Positions 12,509 to 26,100 of a stretch of DNA of 64,000 bases are shown here, piece by piece. Position 1 is the stretch's first letter. Each line of letters opens with the position of its first letter. A program made the translations under genes and the position numbers. Source of the DNA: Maniola hyperantus. Lineage: Eukaryota > Arthropoda > Insecta > Lepidoptera > Nymphalidae. The DNA lies in assembly GCF_902806685.2 (NCBI RefSeq), contig NC_048550.1:3825383-3889382 (forward strand), in the 5' to 3' direction. Below the pieces are notes generated by a model, which did no database searches, was not told the DNA's origin, and saw only the letters and a program-made list of their open reading frames with translations.

Positions 12509-15500
12509 TTATTCCTGTTCGTTTTTTTCAGCGACCAGTTCAAAGTTCCTTTCTTGATGGTGACGGCGCTTGGCGCGGTACTCCATCACCTCTATTGTGG
12601 TGTACCCTGAGAAACCGAAGAGCAGCAGACCTAGCAGGATGTACAACCTGAAATAAGAAAATACCTCTTCATCATGTAGTAGCTACTGTAATGACTGTTT
12701 GACGACCTCCCTGGCGCAGTCGTGAGCGCTGTGGTCTTATTAGTGGGAGGTCCCAGGTTCGATTCCTGGCAGGGGTTTGGAATTTTATAATTTCTAAATT
12801 TCTGGTCTGGTCTGGTGGGAGGCTTCGGTCGTGGCTAGTTACCACCCTACCGGCAAAGCCGTGCCGCCAAGCGATTTAGCGTTCCGGTACGATGCCGTGT
12901 AGAAACCAAAGGGGTACGGGTTTAATAATAAAAAAAAAAACTGCCATATCCCTTCCAGGTTAGCCCGCTATCATCTTAGACTGCATCATCACTTACCATC
13001 AGGTGAGATTGCAGTCAAGGGCTAACTTGTAAGTTGTATCTGAATCTGTTACGCGCAAAACAAGTAGTCCAAACTGAAGTGGCAACGTGGTGGTTTCCGC
13101 AAGTTTTAGACAAAGGATTAAATACACGATCCCGGCTGAAAGTTTTTGTACTAAGCGCAATAGGTAATCTATGCTTCGTGTTTAGTCTACGTATTTTTTT
13201 TTAAATAAAAACAAACGAGTAGGCGGGTTACCGTCACCGTCACCGGGTTAGGTGATTACCGCCGCCCATGAACATTTGCAGTACCAGAGAGTAGGTACCT
13301 ACCAATGCGTTGCTGGCCTTTCAGGAATTTGTTGGTCCGCCCCATGAATAACCCCATGTTTTGCGCGAACTGTATCTGATGAAAATTTTGGTAGACTCAG
13401 AGGATTGAACTTGAGATTTTTATAATTTTAAAGCTTCAGCCAACCGGCAAAGTCTTGCAGCCTAGAAATTTAGCATTCCCATACGATAACACGTCGAAAC
13501 TGATATGGGCATACCTTTTCTATTTAGGTTAGAGCGCTTCTATTTTAGACTACATAATCTCTGAGCTGGTGAGAGCATTCTAGAGCTAACTTGGTGATCG
13601 GAAGCTACCTAAAAGCAAAATTCGAGTAAAATTTGTCTTGTCTTGAAGAATATGATAAATGGTACAGATAGTTTTTCAGCTCTCGTATGAAAAATAGTAA
13701 ATGTAGATTATAGTGAGAGAATGGTAGGTACCTAGTTCTGACACACAAGTAAGGTGCAGAGGCGTAAGATAAGACGCTGCCCGTGGATTCCCAAAGACGG
13801 AAATTGGAGTAAGCTGCTTCTTCGTTCCCTGGAAACAGGATCCCGGAAAGAGCTGAAAATTAAAGCAAGTAGGTATCTATACTTATTATTCCATTTGGAT
13901 AAACATACAAAGTTGGTAAAAACTAGGAAAAAAGCTACGCTGGCCAAGTTTGGCATTCTGAAGAACTCTCAGGTTTTCTAGGCTATCATAGCTTCACAAT
14001 TTGTGTACACACAGTAAACTATCTAAAAACAAACTTCTCTATAAATTTATTTATCATACCATTAACTTGTACAAGCCACACAGCATCGGCGGTTCCCCAT
14101 ATCGCTGCGAGGACGAAGAATATCAGCCACTGGTCCGGATCCGGCCTCCAGAGGATCAGTGACGTCAGCAGACATAGATTCAGGACCTGAAAATATTGCC
14201 TATGTTCAAATAACACCAAGCTAATAACATGAAAGCAGGTTTGTCCCCAAGTCTAGTATTTCCTCCAACGCCTTCAATACTATTTAGCTATCTTTACGTT
14301 CTATAAGAGTTACGTTATCCTTGAAGGATATTTTCGAAAATTCCAAGGTCAAGTTCCGCAAGAGAACCAAGACATAGCCCTAGCTATCGCCTATCAGTAA
14401 ATTAATAATTAGAGCCTCAATAGCTCAACCGGTAAAGGAGTGGACTGAAAACAGAAAGGTTGACGGTTCAAACCCCACCCGTTGCACTATTGTCGTACCT
14501 ACTCCTAGCACAAGCCTGACGCTTAGTTGGAGAGGAAAGCGGAATATTAGTCATTTAACATGGCTAATATTCTATAAAAAAAAAAGCAGTGGGCAGGCTG
14601 TTTGTTGAAGGAGCGATGGCCGTTGGAGCCAGAAATTCCTAGAGGGGAGACCACGTAAGCATAAGCTGGGTGTTTTATAGCAAGGTGGACCGACTATATG
14701 AAGAGGGTGGCGGGAAGTGGCTAGATGAGGCAGGATAAGAACCGGACGTGGTGGCAATCACTGGGCCATATTATGCTGAATTGATGATGATGATTAAAGT
14801 AGGTACTGTACACGACGCAGATGTTGTTGAGGCTATGCAACCAGCCAACATCTGTGGACAGTAGAAGAGATAGTGCTGTAAGCATAACAGCTTGGCACCA
14901 GCCACAGGAGCCGCGAGCGCGTTGAATACGCCGAAGCAGATCAGCACGAAGCCGATGTTGCTGATGCCGTACTATACGCAACTGACCTACACATAGCGTA
15001 GTACTATTGTTGTACTTACTAGTGCTGTAAGCATAACAGGGAAGCGACCAGTCAGCTTGACGATGGCGCCAGCCACAGGAGCCGCGAGCGCGTTGAATAC
15101 GCCGAAGCAGATCAGCACGAAGCCGATGTTGCTGATGCCGTACTATACGCAACTGACCTACACATAGCGTAGTACTATTGTTGTACTTACTAGTGCTGTA
15201 AGCATAACAGGGAAGCGACCAGTCAGCTTGACGATGGCGCCAGCCACAGGAGCCGCGAGCGCGTTGAATACGCCGAAGCAGATCAGCACGAAGCCGATGT
15301 TGCTGATGCCGTACTATACGCAACTGACCTACACATAGCGTAGTACTATTGTTGTACTTACTAGTGCTGTAAGCATAACAGGGAAGCGACCAGTCAGCTT
15401 GACGATGGCGCCAGCCACAGGAGCCGCGAGCGCGTTGAATACGCCGAAGCAGATCAGCACGAAGCCGATGTTGCTGATGCCGTACTATACGCAACTGACC

Positions 15501-18500
15501 TACACATAGCGTAGTACTATTGTTGTACTTACTAGTGCTGTAAGCATAACAGGGAAGCGACCAGTCAGCTTGACGATGGCGCCAGCCACAGGAGCCGCGA
15601 GCGCGTTGAATATGCCGAAGCAGATCAGCACGAAGCCTATGTTGCTGATGCCGTACGCGCAACCGACAAACGCCTGTAAACACAAACACTTTTTTTTTAC
15701 TTCTAATTTAAATAACAATACTTACAGACATTATTTTCATACTCTAGATCCCCATAGGTGTAAAAACTAAACGTTTGAGTCATAAACATTCTTAAGTAAC
15801 AAGCTTTTCTACCCCAGCCTCTTACCTACGTCGCGTCGTACGTAGGTATATCGTCGTCGTGTAGGTTCTATATTGTATCTATCATAACGTAGGACATCGA
15901 AAAAAATCAATTAGATATTTTTACTAAAAACTCAATTTTTAGTAAAAATATGATGGTGATGGTGGTATATTTTTATTTCGGCTGACTTCAAAATGACGTC
16001 ATTTCGATGTTAATGGGACATGGTTGCAGCGCAATAGCAATTTGCGGGACGTATACTCAATAAAATACCGCGGTTCGATTCTAATTCAATGAATCGGCAA
16101 TTGTCGTCAACCACAACTTGTTATTATTATACAATTTAATATCATAATAGGTACCTACGTTTTTGTATGTTACCACTCAGGTACTCGCTACAATAACTAG
16201 TGAAAGGTTGTCAAACAAATACGGGCACCAGGATGGCCTTCAACTCGCAATCAGGTTAACCACAATGTCAAGCAGGAAGCCTAAGTAGTTCCAACATAAA
16301 CAGGTTTCGTGCAAAAACATTGTAATGGTAATTTGGGTTTACCATTTTACCACTGTTAACTAAAAACCAGGGTATTTCCCATGTGCCATTGATCAAGTGC
16401 ATTTCGTCTTATTTATACAGACCGCATAGCACACTCGGTGCCGCATATCAAGAGCTATCAGCACACACCACGGAAAGCCGAGTTTCTTGCTGGTTCTTCG
16501 CGGTAGGAAAGGCATTCCGAACCAGTGGTAGATGCATCCGACTATTCGAAAGTACTTTTAAAAGTTTATTCGAATAAAAAAGATATTTTTTTTACGTACG
16601 TTTTTTTCCCGCAAAATCTGTGAACTATGGAACTACATAGAAGTGCGCGCATTTCGGAATTAATTCCGCACCTGATTTTGATAGATTAAAATCCAAATTT
16701 ACTGCACGCACTAGCTCTTAGACTAATTTTGACCCGTCTAAAGTTACACCAATGACTCTGACTTTGACACAGCTTTTTTAAAATAACGAGGGTCTGGCAC
16801 ATGCTGGCTCTCTCTCTCTCTCTCTAATACCTACAATACTATCGGAATATTGAGAAAGTTAATTCGCATATTGAATATTCATTTTATTTCTATCCTCGAG
16901 GGAAGTACGTAAGTATAGTTTCGATTTGATTTCCAAGAAATTTCCAAGGCATGGAATATATTTTATTGGCTGTGGAGTTTAGTACCTACATTCGCCTTCA
17001 TCAGCATCAGTACTTTATGAGGATTTAGTTATTATCCTGCACCTATAGATATTCTTTCAGCGCACAAATGCATCAAGTAGGTACCTATCCTGTGTCGATC
17101 TACGCACTTATCTTAGTTAAACAGCTATAACCCAACTATACAGACAGACAATAATTTGAACACTTGGTTTAGACAGAAAGTTGTAGGTATACAGGATGTA
17201 ACCAGAACGCAAGCAAAAACGAAGACAGTTGATAGCACTGACGATTCCTGATATGATACCATTAAAAACGCAAATAAAAAATATCCTCTATTTTGTAAAG
17301 TTCACGATATAGATATTGCAAATAAAAAAATCTGACTGACGCTAGAGGTGAACGAACGTTGCGTAAGTAGGCCATTTGGAGTCAATGCCACGTCTTAGGT
17401 GGGGCATTGACGCCATGAACGCTACAAACATTGCGGGTTTGAAAAATACTAAATCACTACTACAAAATGAGACAAATGGTTATTGATATTGAATTTTTGT
17501 TAGCGTTCTGGTTATACCCAGTATTAACTAGTTTGTTTCGTTACACATACCTGTGTAAAGTCAGCTGCCATGAAAGCTTGTTCAGCACCAATATAGCCAA
17601 TAACAGGTAACAGTAGCAGCTGGTACTTATGGCGTAGTTGTCGCAAAGTCACTGCCAGCAAGCGAAATCCTGATTTACCTTGCGCTATCGGCTGCCGACC
17701 GGAATTGTATCTGAAAAAGTCATGAAAGAACTTTTAATGGTCAGCCCATTTTTAGATTCGCTAATAAAGTTTAGCGTTTTATTATTATAGTTTTATTAGT
17801 ATAGTTTAAACAAGGCTAATCCCGTTTTACACAATTTCTAAACTAAACTAAAATGGCACGTCTCTAAATCCATTGCTATTTGCTATCCCTTTCATAATGT
17901 TGCTTGCGGAAAAGGATAGCACTAGATATAAACCTGTTAATTTAGTTTAGTTTAGAGATTGTGTACAAGAGAATCGGCCCCATTGTTGCATGTGATTTTA
18001 ATAGCAGAAATTCGGTAATTACTTATAAAAAGTATACTTTATTAACTTAAATTAATATTAACTTTAAAAACATCATTAAATTAAAACTAAAATAAATTAA
18101 ATTAAATCTAAAACCTCATCGAGACCACCGCAGCGAGGCATTGTACCCAAGATGCTGGCAGCATTAGCCCTTTGGATGGCCAAACTAATTCTTTGACCAA
18201 GGTAGCTGCCAGCTCTCGGTCCCCGGTTGACTCGATAACCCTTTTCGAAATTAGTATAGTTTTATATATAAATATTTTATATATTACAGCTATTAGTCAA
18301 CCGATTCAAGGTAGGTAGGTCTTACATCACAAAAAAAATGTGTTCATGAACAAAGAATTAGTTAGTACTTACCTATTTACCTACAATTTTCAAAGTAATA
18401 GATAACTATATTAAGTGGGGTATCATATGAAAGGGTTTTATCTGTAGATTCTAACACAGATTTTTATTTATTTTTATTATAGTTTTTGATTTATCGTGCA

Positions 18501-20114
18501 AAATGTCAAAAAATGCTGTAGTACCACATCGGCGGTTCCTCTGGTGCTGCAAATGTAATCACTTAACATCAGGTGACCCGGCTGCTCGTTTGCTCGCTAT
18601 CTCTATTTAAAAAAAAATACAGAACCCTCGGTGCGCGAGTCAAACTCGAACTTGGCCGGTATTTGTAATTTGAGGGCATCAAACCTGCTCAAGGAGTCAA
18701 CGCCAACAGCAACAAGGATGATAGCGAAGGCCATACACGCTAGATAAACTCCTGCGATCACCTGTATCTTCAGCGGTGCTGGAGGCTCCAAGTTTGTGTT
18801 TTCCTTCAAACAAAAATTTTACTCTGAAAACTACAACTTACACCTTTATGATATGGAAAATATAAAAAGGAGTAGTGGTGTAATGGGGAAATGGTAAAAA
18901 AGGGAAAATTATGTAATGGTTTAATTAGTGTATTTACTTAAGGTGACGCAGTACGCTCGACTGAACCTGTTTGCTTTTCACTTGACATTGTATAAGAAAG
19001 GTGAAAGGCACGATGATTTTCACCGAAATCAAGGGTTTAGGAAAAGTATTTTTGAGAAAAAACTACTGAGTTTATGTTTGCAAAGTGCATATAGTTATTT
19101 CAACTAATGAATAAATAAACTACGTCTAATGTTAAATTTCTTTAGAATTAGAATTTGTATACCCCTAATCTTATTTATTTAGCGCAAAGTTGTCATAAAT
19201 TTAGTGTTAAAATAGGAATCTTTTAAGGCTCTTAACTTTAAAATCAATATTTTTTTTAATGTTTCAAATATCAATAAACCTAGATAATGACGAGATTAAT
19301 CGATATAATACTATTAGTTTTGAGCGTACACTCGTACAGTATCAAATAATGTAGTGATTTCCCTCCTACGTTTGTATGAAGAAAGCACCGTACTGAGGCC
19401 CCTTAAAACTAAAGCTGCAAGGGTTCCAAATGCGCCCGGCTCTGAGAAGAGTTCACAACAAACTCTACACAAAGCATCTCTAGTTATTATTTTATACTTA
19501 CATGAGCATCGCTGCTGCTGCAAAAGTTGACGCCGCAAGTTCCGCCATAGTCCGGTGTCGGAGCGGTGAAATTGCTAACCAGAGCCGCGGCTTTCGGCGT
19601 GAAGCTGACGTTCCAGTAACTTGTCGACTCCCCCAGCGATGACGAAAGTACTGAAAATATATTTCATAGTATAAGTTCCGCAAATTGCTAATGCGCGTGG
19701 CCGCCATTTTAGTGACGTCAGCACTAGACTGAAGTTTCGAGCTGTATTTTTATTATGGCCGACATCAAAATGACGTCATTTCGATGTTAATGAGACATTG
19801 TTCCAGCGCGGATAAAATCCGAAATGAGGTGATCCGCAGGAGAATCAAGGTCACTGACATAGCCCAAACTATTAGCAAGCTGAAGTGGCAGTGGGCAGGG
19901 TCATGCCTGTCGTAGCGATGGCCGTTGGAGCCGGAAAATCCTTGAGTGGAGACCGCGTGTGGGACGCCCTCCAGCACGATGGACCGTCGATGTAAAGAGG
20001 CTGGCGGGAAGTGGCTGGATGAGGAAGGCTGAGGACCGGGTATGGTGGTGCACTTTAGGGAAGGCCTATGTCCAGCAGTGGACGTCTATCGTTTAATGAT
20101 GATGATGATGATGT

Positions 20115-20169
<55 letters not shown>

Positions 20170-23100
20170 AGTTATTAAACGTGATTAAAAATGTATGTCA
20201 ACATTTACTTCTCTGTGTATCTGTTTTATTTCCTCCTAGTTATATTTAAAGTTGAAGGGGTTGACTATTTAGTAAATACTTACTTGACGAAGAAATAAGA
20301 TTGCCCCATATCTGCGCCATCTGATAGAACATGAAGAAGAGGCCAAAGAATCGCACCACCAACACTTCCGCGGATACTCCTGACAGTTTCGCATAGGGCT
20401 CCGCAACCTGCAGACATATTACTTAGGTGACTGACAGACAAGGTACAGCCTAAGCCAGCGGACCTAAACGTTTGTTTGGAGGTAATCCATATCCATACAA
20501 TTAATCTTATGAATGCGAAAGTGTGTGTGTGTGTGTGTCTGTCTGCTAGCTTTTCACGGACCAGCTTATTAAAGTAAACTTACATTCAGGGGAAGGTCAT
20601 AGGCTACTTTTTATCCTGGTAAATTAAAGAGTTCCCACGGAATTTTAAGTCAAAGTCGTGGGCATCATCTAGTAGATAATATTCCTTGAGTAGGTAGGTA
20701 CCCGGGTGCACTAAGGAAGGATTTTAAATAATTCCAAAGAGGTTTTTGAGAAAACGTAAATCCACGTAATTGATGATGATAATTATTATTATTATTATTA
20801 TTATTTATTTATTATTTAATCAGAACGGCCATAAAGCCAATTACACTAATTAAAATACGAGTACAAACTAACATAAACATACTTACAAAAATTAACAACT
20901 TAAAATTATAAATTTTAAAAAGCAAAATTATAAATTTTCACAAAAGTGCAAGATCTGACCCATGAGGTCAGCCCATTTGTCAGCAAATATGTCACAGCGA
21001 GGGGACTCCTTCAGCAGTGCGTTGAGCGCAGCCAAAGTGCGCGGTATGGGTGACCTGGAACGCGCTACCGTGCGACTAAACGGACTTACGAAAAATTTGG
21101 AGCGGTGGCGGAGATAGCTGTAATTAGAGGGTGCATAAACGCAGCAGAGCTTGTTGTGTAGTTCAGAGCAGTCAATCACACCCCTAAGAATCTTGCAAAT
21201 TGTACCAATTTGGTCGCAGTCTCTTCGGGTTTTGAGCGAGTGGAAACCCAAGTGCCCTTGGAGAAATTTTGTGGGATACATAAATGGGTAATACCCGTGC
21301 AATTTTTTATATAAATACCTTAGAAAGGCTTTTTGAACCTTTTCAAGTAGCAAGGTGTAAGTGCTTTCATATGGATTCCAAATACAAGCGCTGGTTTCTA
21401 GCTTGGCACGAACCAAAGCGTCAAATAGCAGTTTTATCGTGTAACAATTTTGAAAATCTTGAGTATTACGCAAAACAAACCCCAACCGCTGGAATGATTC
21501 GGAGGCGAGTGTAGAAATATGGTCATGGAATGTCAGTTTATGGTCAAATATTACTCCCAGGTCTTTTACATTAGTTTGTCTGGGCAATTGAACTCCGCTC
21601 ATTTTATACGGGAAGAAAACTGGACACCTTCCGCGTCCAAAAGTCATGACCGAACATTTATTGGTGTTGAACTCCATTCTGTTTTCGTCACTCCATTTGA
21701 TGACAGCATCGATATCATCCTGGAGTTCAACACATTCGGCCTCAGATTTTATTTCCATAAACAATTTCAGGTCGTCAGCGTATAGTAAACACTTGGCCCT
21801 TTCCAGCACTAATGGCAGGTCATTGACCATTATCAAGAAAAGGAGAGGACCAAGAATCGAGCCTTGACTGACGCCTGAACGAGTGTGGTAGGGTTTGGAC
21901 TCATACATGCCAAGCCGTACAAATTGCTTTCGATCTTGCAGATAATTTGCCATTAGATGTAGGAGGTTGGGAGCGAAACCAATCTTAGACAACTTGGATA
22001 GTAATATATCATTGTTGACCCTGTCGAACGCTTTCCGAAAATCAAAGTAAAGGACATCAACTTGTCCACCACGATCCAAGCATTCGGAAATGTAGTCTAC
22101 CAATATCAATAGGTTACTATTAACTGATCGCTTGCTCCTAAAGCCGTGTTGTTCATCAGAGAGAAACACATTGACTTGCTTATGAATTATTTCATGTAGT
22201 ATGCTCTCAAAAACTTTAGCCGGTGTAGACAAGATTGCTATAGGGCGGAAATCCTCAACAGCTACGGTATTTCTAGTTTTAGGAATAGGGGTAACCCTTG
22301 ATAGCTTCCATTGTGATGGGTAAGTACCAGATTTAAGAGACAAGTTGAATATATGAAAGAGGGGGAGCACAAAATAATTGGACTTCTTGAGTATATAGGG
22401 TGGAATTTCATCCGGGCCTATAGAGCTATTCGGCTTCAACTTAGTAATACCATGCTTTACTTGCTGTGGAGAGAAATTTTGTATACATATCATATTACTG
22501 TTTTGGCTGTTATCATAACTATTAGCCTGCGAAGCACTTAGTGATGGAACCTCGGGGAGAAATACGCTTGAGAAAAACTTTGCAAAAGCTTCGGCTGCTT
22601 TGGTTCCCACCAGGCGCTCGCCATTGGAATCCACTGTTGGCTCGAAACCACCTTTTGATCGCAAGCACGAGACGTGAGCCCAAAACTTTTGAGGATACTT
22701 CCTGATATTAGTCTCGACATCTTTGATGTAATTTTTATAAGCAATTTGGATTCTATTATTAAGGCTGGACCTTAAATCGCAGAATTTTTTGTAGTCCGAG
22801 TCCAACTGTGACTTTTTCCATATTCTATGTAGTTTTAATTTACGTTCACAATCCCTGATAATGTATTTTGTGAACCATACCGGATAGCGGCGAACTATCC
22901 CAGATCTTATCTTCTTGGGTATACAACTGTCAAACAAGTTATAGATGGTTTGATAGAAGTAGTGAACTGCAGTATCTACGTCAGTCGAGTCGATAACATT
23001 ACTCCACGAGGTTTCATAGAGTAACTGTGACAATGCCTCATGATTGCACTTTTTAAAATTCCAATCTCTAGCCCTACCAATATTACTAGGTTCAATGCGA

Positions 23101-26100
23101 TCTTTGGGGCGTTGGGTTTCAAAACCAAATAAGATATCTAGGGGCGGATGATATGCATCTGGGTTAACCATGCCTTCTAAGGAGTTAACCGACACTGTGA
23201 CATTATTTGCTAGGATCCGAACCAATATGACGTCTAGTACCGAACCATGTGAGTTTACAATGTGATTTTTTTCAAAAAGATTACAATATGACATGAAATA
23301 ACAAAAATAGTTTTTAACATTCTGAGAGGCACTATTAAGATTTAAATCGCCTAAAATAATAATAAATCCATTTAAGTTATTTATAAATGATTCTACTTTG
23401 CAAAACCAATCAAAATAGTCAGAGTCATTTGCGCTTGGTTTGATATAAACGACACAAACATAAACAGAACGATTGTGTAGCGTAAAGACCACCCAGAGGT
23501 CCTCACCGGCATCAGTTTCGAGGTCTCGTCGGCGGCGCATCATAATGCTGTGGCGCGCAAGGATCATTACACCTCCACACGGCGTGCGGCGATCTCGGCG
23601 CGAAATACTCCAACCACCGCATGCCACCTCTGAATCCATGACTGTTTGATCGAGGAACGTCTCCGTGGTTGCCACGATATCTACAGATGTTTGCAATAGG
23701 TTGTTTCTCCACACTTTAAGTTTCGTCTTGATGCCACGTACGTTTTGGTAGAACACGCTAAGAGTCTTAATGCCGGGAATTGTTTGGTCGGCTGGAGTCA
23801 CGAAATGGCTGCTGTGACTGTGCTGTTGTGTTACGTAGGGAATTGGCGGGTTTTCGAAGTTGTACCCATGGTTTTATTACAGCATTGACCGGCCAAACGC
23901 TTTGCGTGTAGCAGGTCTCATAGTAAGCCTCAGGCACCATTATTTTGTAAGATTTGTAGTTACCTTTAGGCCTCAGCTCCTCAACAAAACACGTTCCACT
24001 CGGGCAAAGTTGTTGAAGATATTTGAGAACATCATTCGCGTCAGACTCCATATTCCATAGGTGGAGGTAATGATGATGATGATGCCTAATCCTTATACCT
24101 ATCTATAAGTATAATGGGACACGTGACTATGTACCTACTTATTAACAATGTTGTATACTATACCCACAGAATATTATATCAAATAGTGGGCTTCCAACAT
24201 CAATGACTATACCCACTCATAGTCTTATACACCTTTTTGTCCTTGGATTTGAAACGAGAATTCAATTTTTCATTCAATGAAAAACCGGCCAAATGCGAAT
24301 CAAACTCGCACACAAAGGGTTCCGTACCGACTGCACACAGTAGGTACCTACCTACTTTTTAAAAAAATCAATTTGCATGGCGGCTAGATATTTGAAATTA
24401 GCCATCTTGGGTTCATTATTATTTATTGCTGTAGCAACAGAAATACACACACTGAAAATTTTAAGTAACTCTCAACCTTTTACGGTTCAAGAGATTCCCA
24501 CAGCCCTGAGCCCGCTGACAGTCGGAAAGACGGACAGACGGACGGACAGCGGAGGCTTAGGGTCCCGTTAGCACTCTTTAAGTACGGAACCCTAAAAGAC
24601 ATAATTATGTACATCGACAGTAGATTTGTATAATAATGAATTCATTCCTTATTTTTAGTACCGACACCCAACAACACATATTAATAGCCGGATTTGCCAT
24701 CGATTTACACAACAAGTACCTACGCTACGTGCTATACCGTTTACTTATGGCTGATATTTTTATGTTGATAAATCTACTTGTAGATAATGTAAACTGACTG
24801 ATGTAGTATTCCGATCATGTAATATCGACGCTTAGGAAGTTAGGAATTCATAGGCGATAATAAATAATTTGTCCTTCAACCAACAAATGCTTCCAAATTT
24901 CCATTTTCAAAGTCAAAGTCAAAAATTTATTCAAAGTAGCCTATGTCCATCTCCGGGATGTACGGTAACTCTGTACCAAATATCATCAAAATCGGTTGAA
25001 CGGCTGGGCCGTGAAAAGCTAGCAGACAGACATACAGACACACTTTCGCATTTCAAATATTACTAGTGATGCCGCGACTTCGTTCGCGTGGATTTAGCTT
25101 TTTATAATCCCATGGGAACTCTTTGATTTTCCGGCATAAAAAGTAGCCTACGTCCTTCCTTGGGATGCAAGCTATCGCTGTACAAAATTTCGTTAAAATC
25201 GGCTGAACGGATGTGAAAGGCTAGCAGACAGACTGACAGACAGACGGACAGACACACTTTCGCATTTGTAATATTAGTGTGGAAGTATGGATAGTATGGA
25301 TAGTGATAATTTAACGAACGGCTACTCGATAGGTAAATCAAGATTTTATTTTTGAAAACCACCGCATACCAGCTGACGTCAGCGTGTGAAGATATGATAG
25401 AACAGTGAGTCTATAGATAGCATCGTAACTACTTACCACAGACAAATAAGTGCATTTAGCGCACCACATCGGGCCTCCACCGAACCCGACCATCATACCA
25501 GCCGGCACCAGCGTGTGAAGGTACGGGTAGAACTGCGCGGCTATGAACGGCATGTATGCTATGAATGACATCGCGATAGTCCACTTGCAGCCCAGCCATC
25601 TGTTGAAAATAATTAGGGGAATTTTAGTAACTTTTACGTGGAACACCACGAAATAAAAAAGTTATGGGCCCACGCAAAGCGCGACGGCAATTCCACAGCA
25701 GGCCATCAGCTAAACGCAGTACCTAAACGAAATGCAGCAATCAGCAGTCGTCCAGTGTTATCGCGCGATAAGTGTGTCTAAAACTAAAAAACCGGCCAAG
25801 TGCGAGTCAGGCTCGCGCACCGAAGATTCCGTACCTACTACAGTCCAATTTTTTCGACATTTTGCACGACAATTCAAAAACCATGTTGCATAAAAATAAA
25901 TAAAAATCTGTTTTAGAATGCACACGTAAAGCCCTTTCATATGATACCCCACTTAATATATGTAGTTATCTTACTTCGAAAATTGAAAATACCTACTAAT
26001 TATTAGTTCATGATCACAATTAAATTTTTTTGTGTGATGTAACCCTAAATTTACTGTTTTCTGATTTTTTCCCCTTATGTCTGGTATGAGACCTACATTA

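Larger units (their letters stand above)
20776..24075 (-). mobile_element. Non-LTR retrotransposon, Jockey/CR1 group
   Basis: Contains the 3' part of an ORF1 (23767-24051) overlapping an intact ORF2 (20928-23801), then a roughly 110-bp 3' UTR and a TAA-type microsatellite tail (on the plus strand, the ATT run at about 20781-20817). This order, a PHD-less short ORF1 end and the microsatellite tail fit the CR1/Jockey side of LINEs; I would guess Daphne- or Kiri-like but cannot decide. The copy is 5'-truncated within or just before ORF1. Both outer edges abut short GAT/ATC runs, so any target-site duplication is hidden in microsatellite. Confidence 0.85.

Noticed and set aside
14872..15673. CRISPR-like repeat array
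   Set aside because: The units are whole exon-intron segments without variable spacers, in a eukaryotic gene.
14721..15689. Long repetitive minus-strand frame of 322 codons
   Set aside because: It exists only because the exon 7 copies have a period divisible by three. It is out of frame with the UNC93 protein and has no family resemblance.
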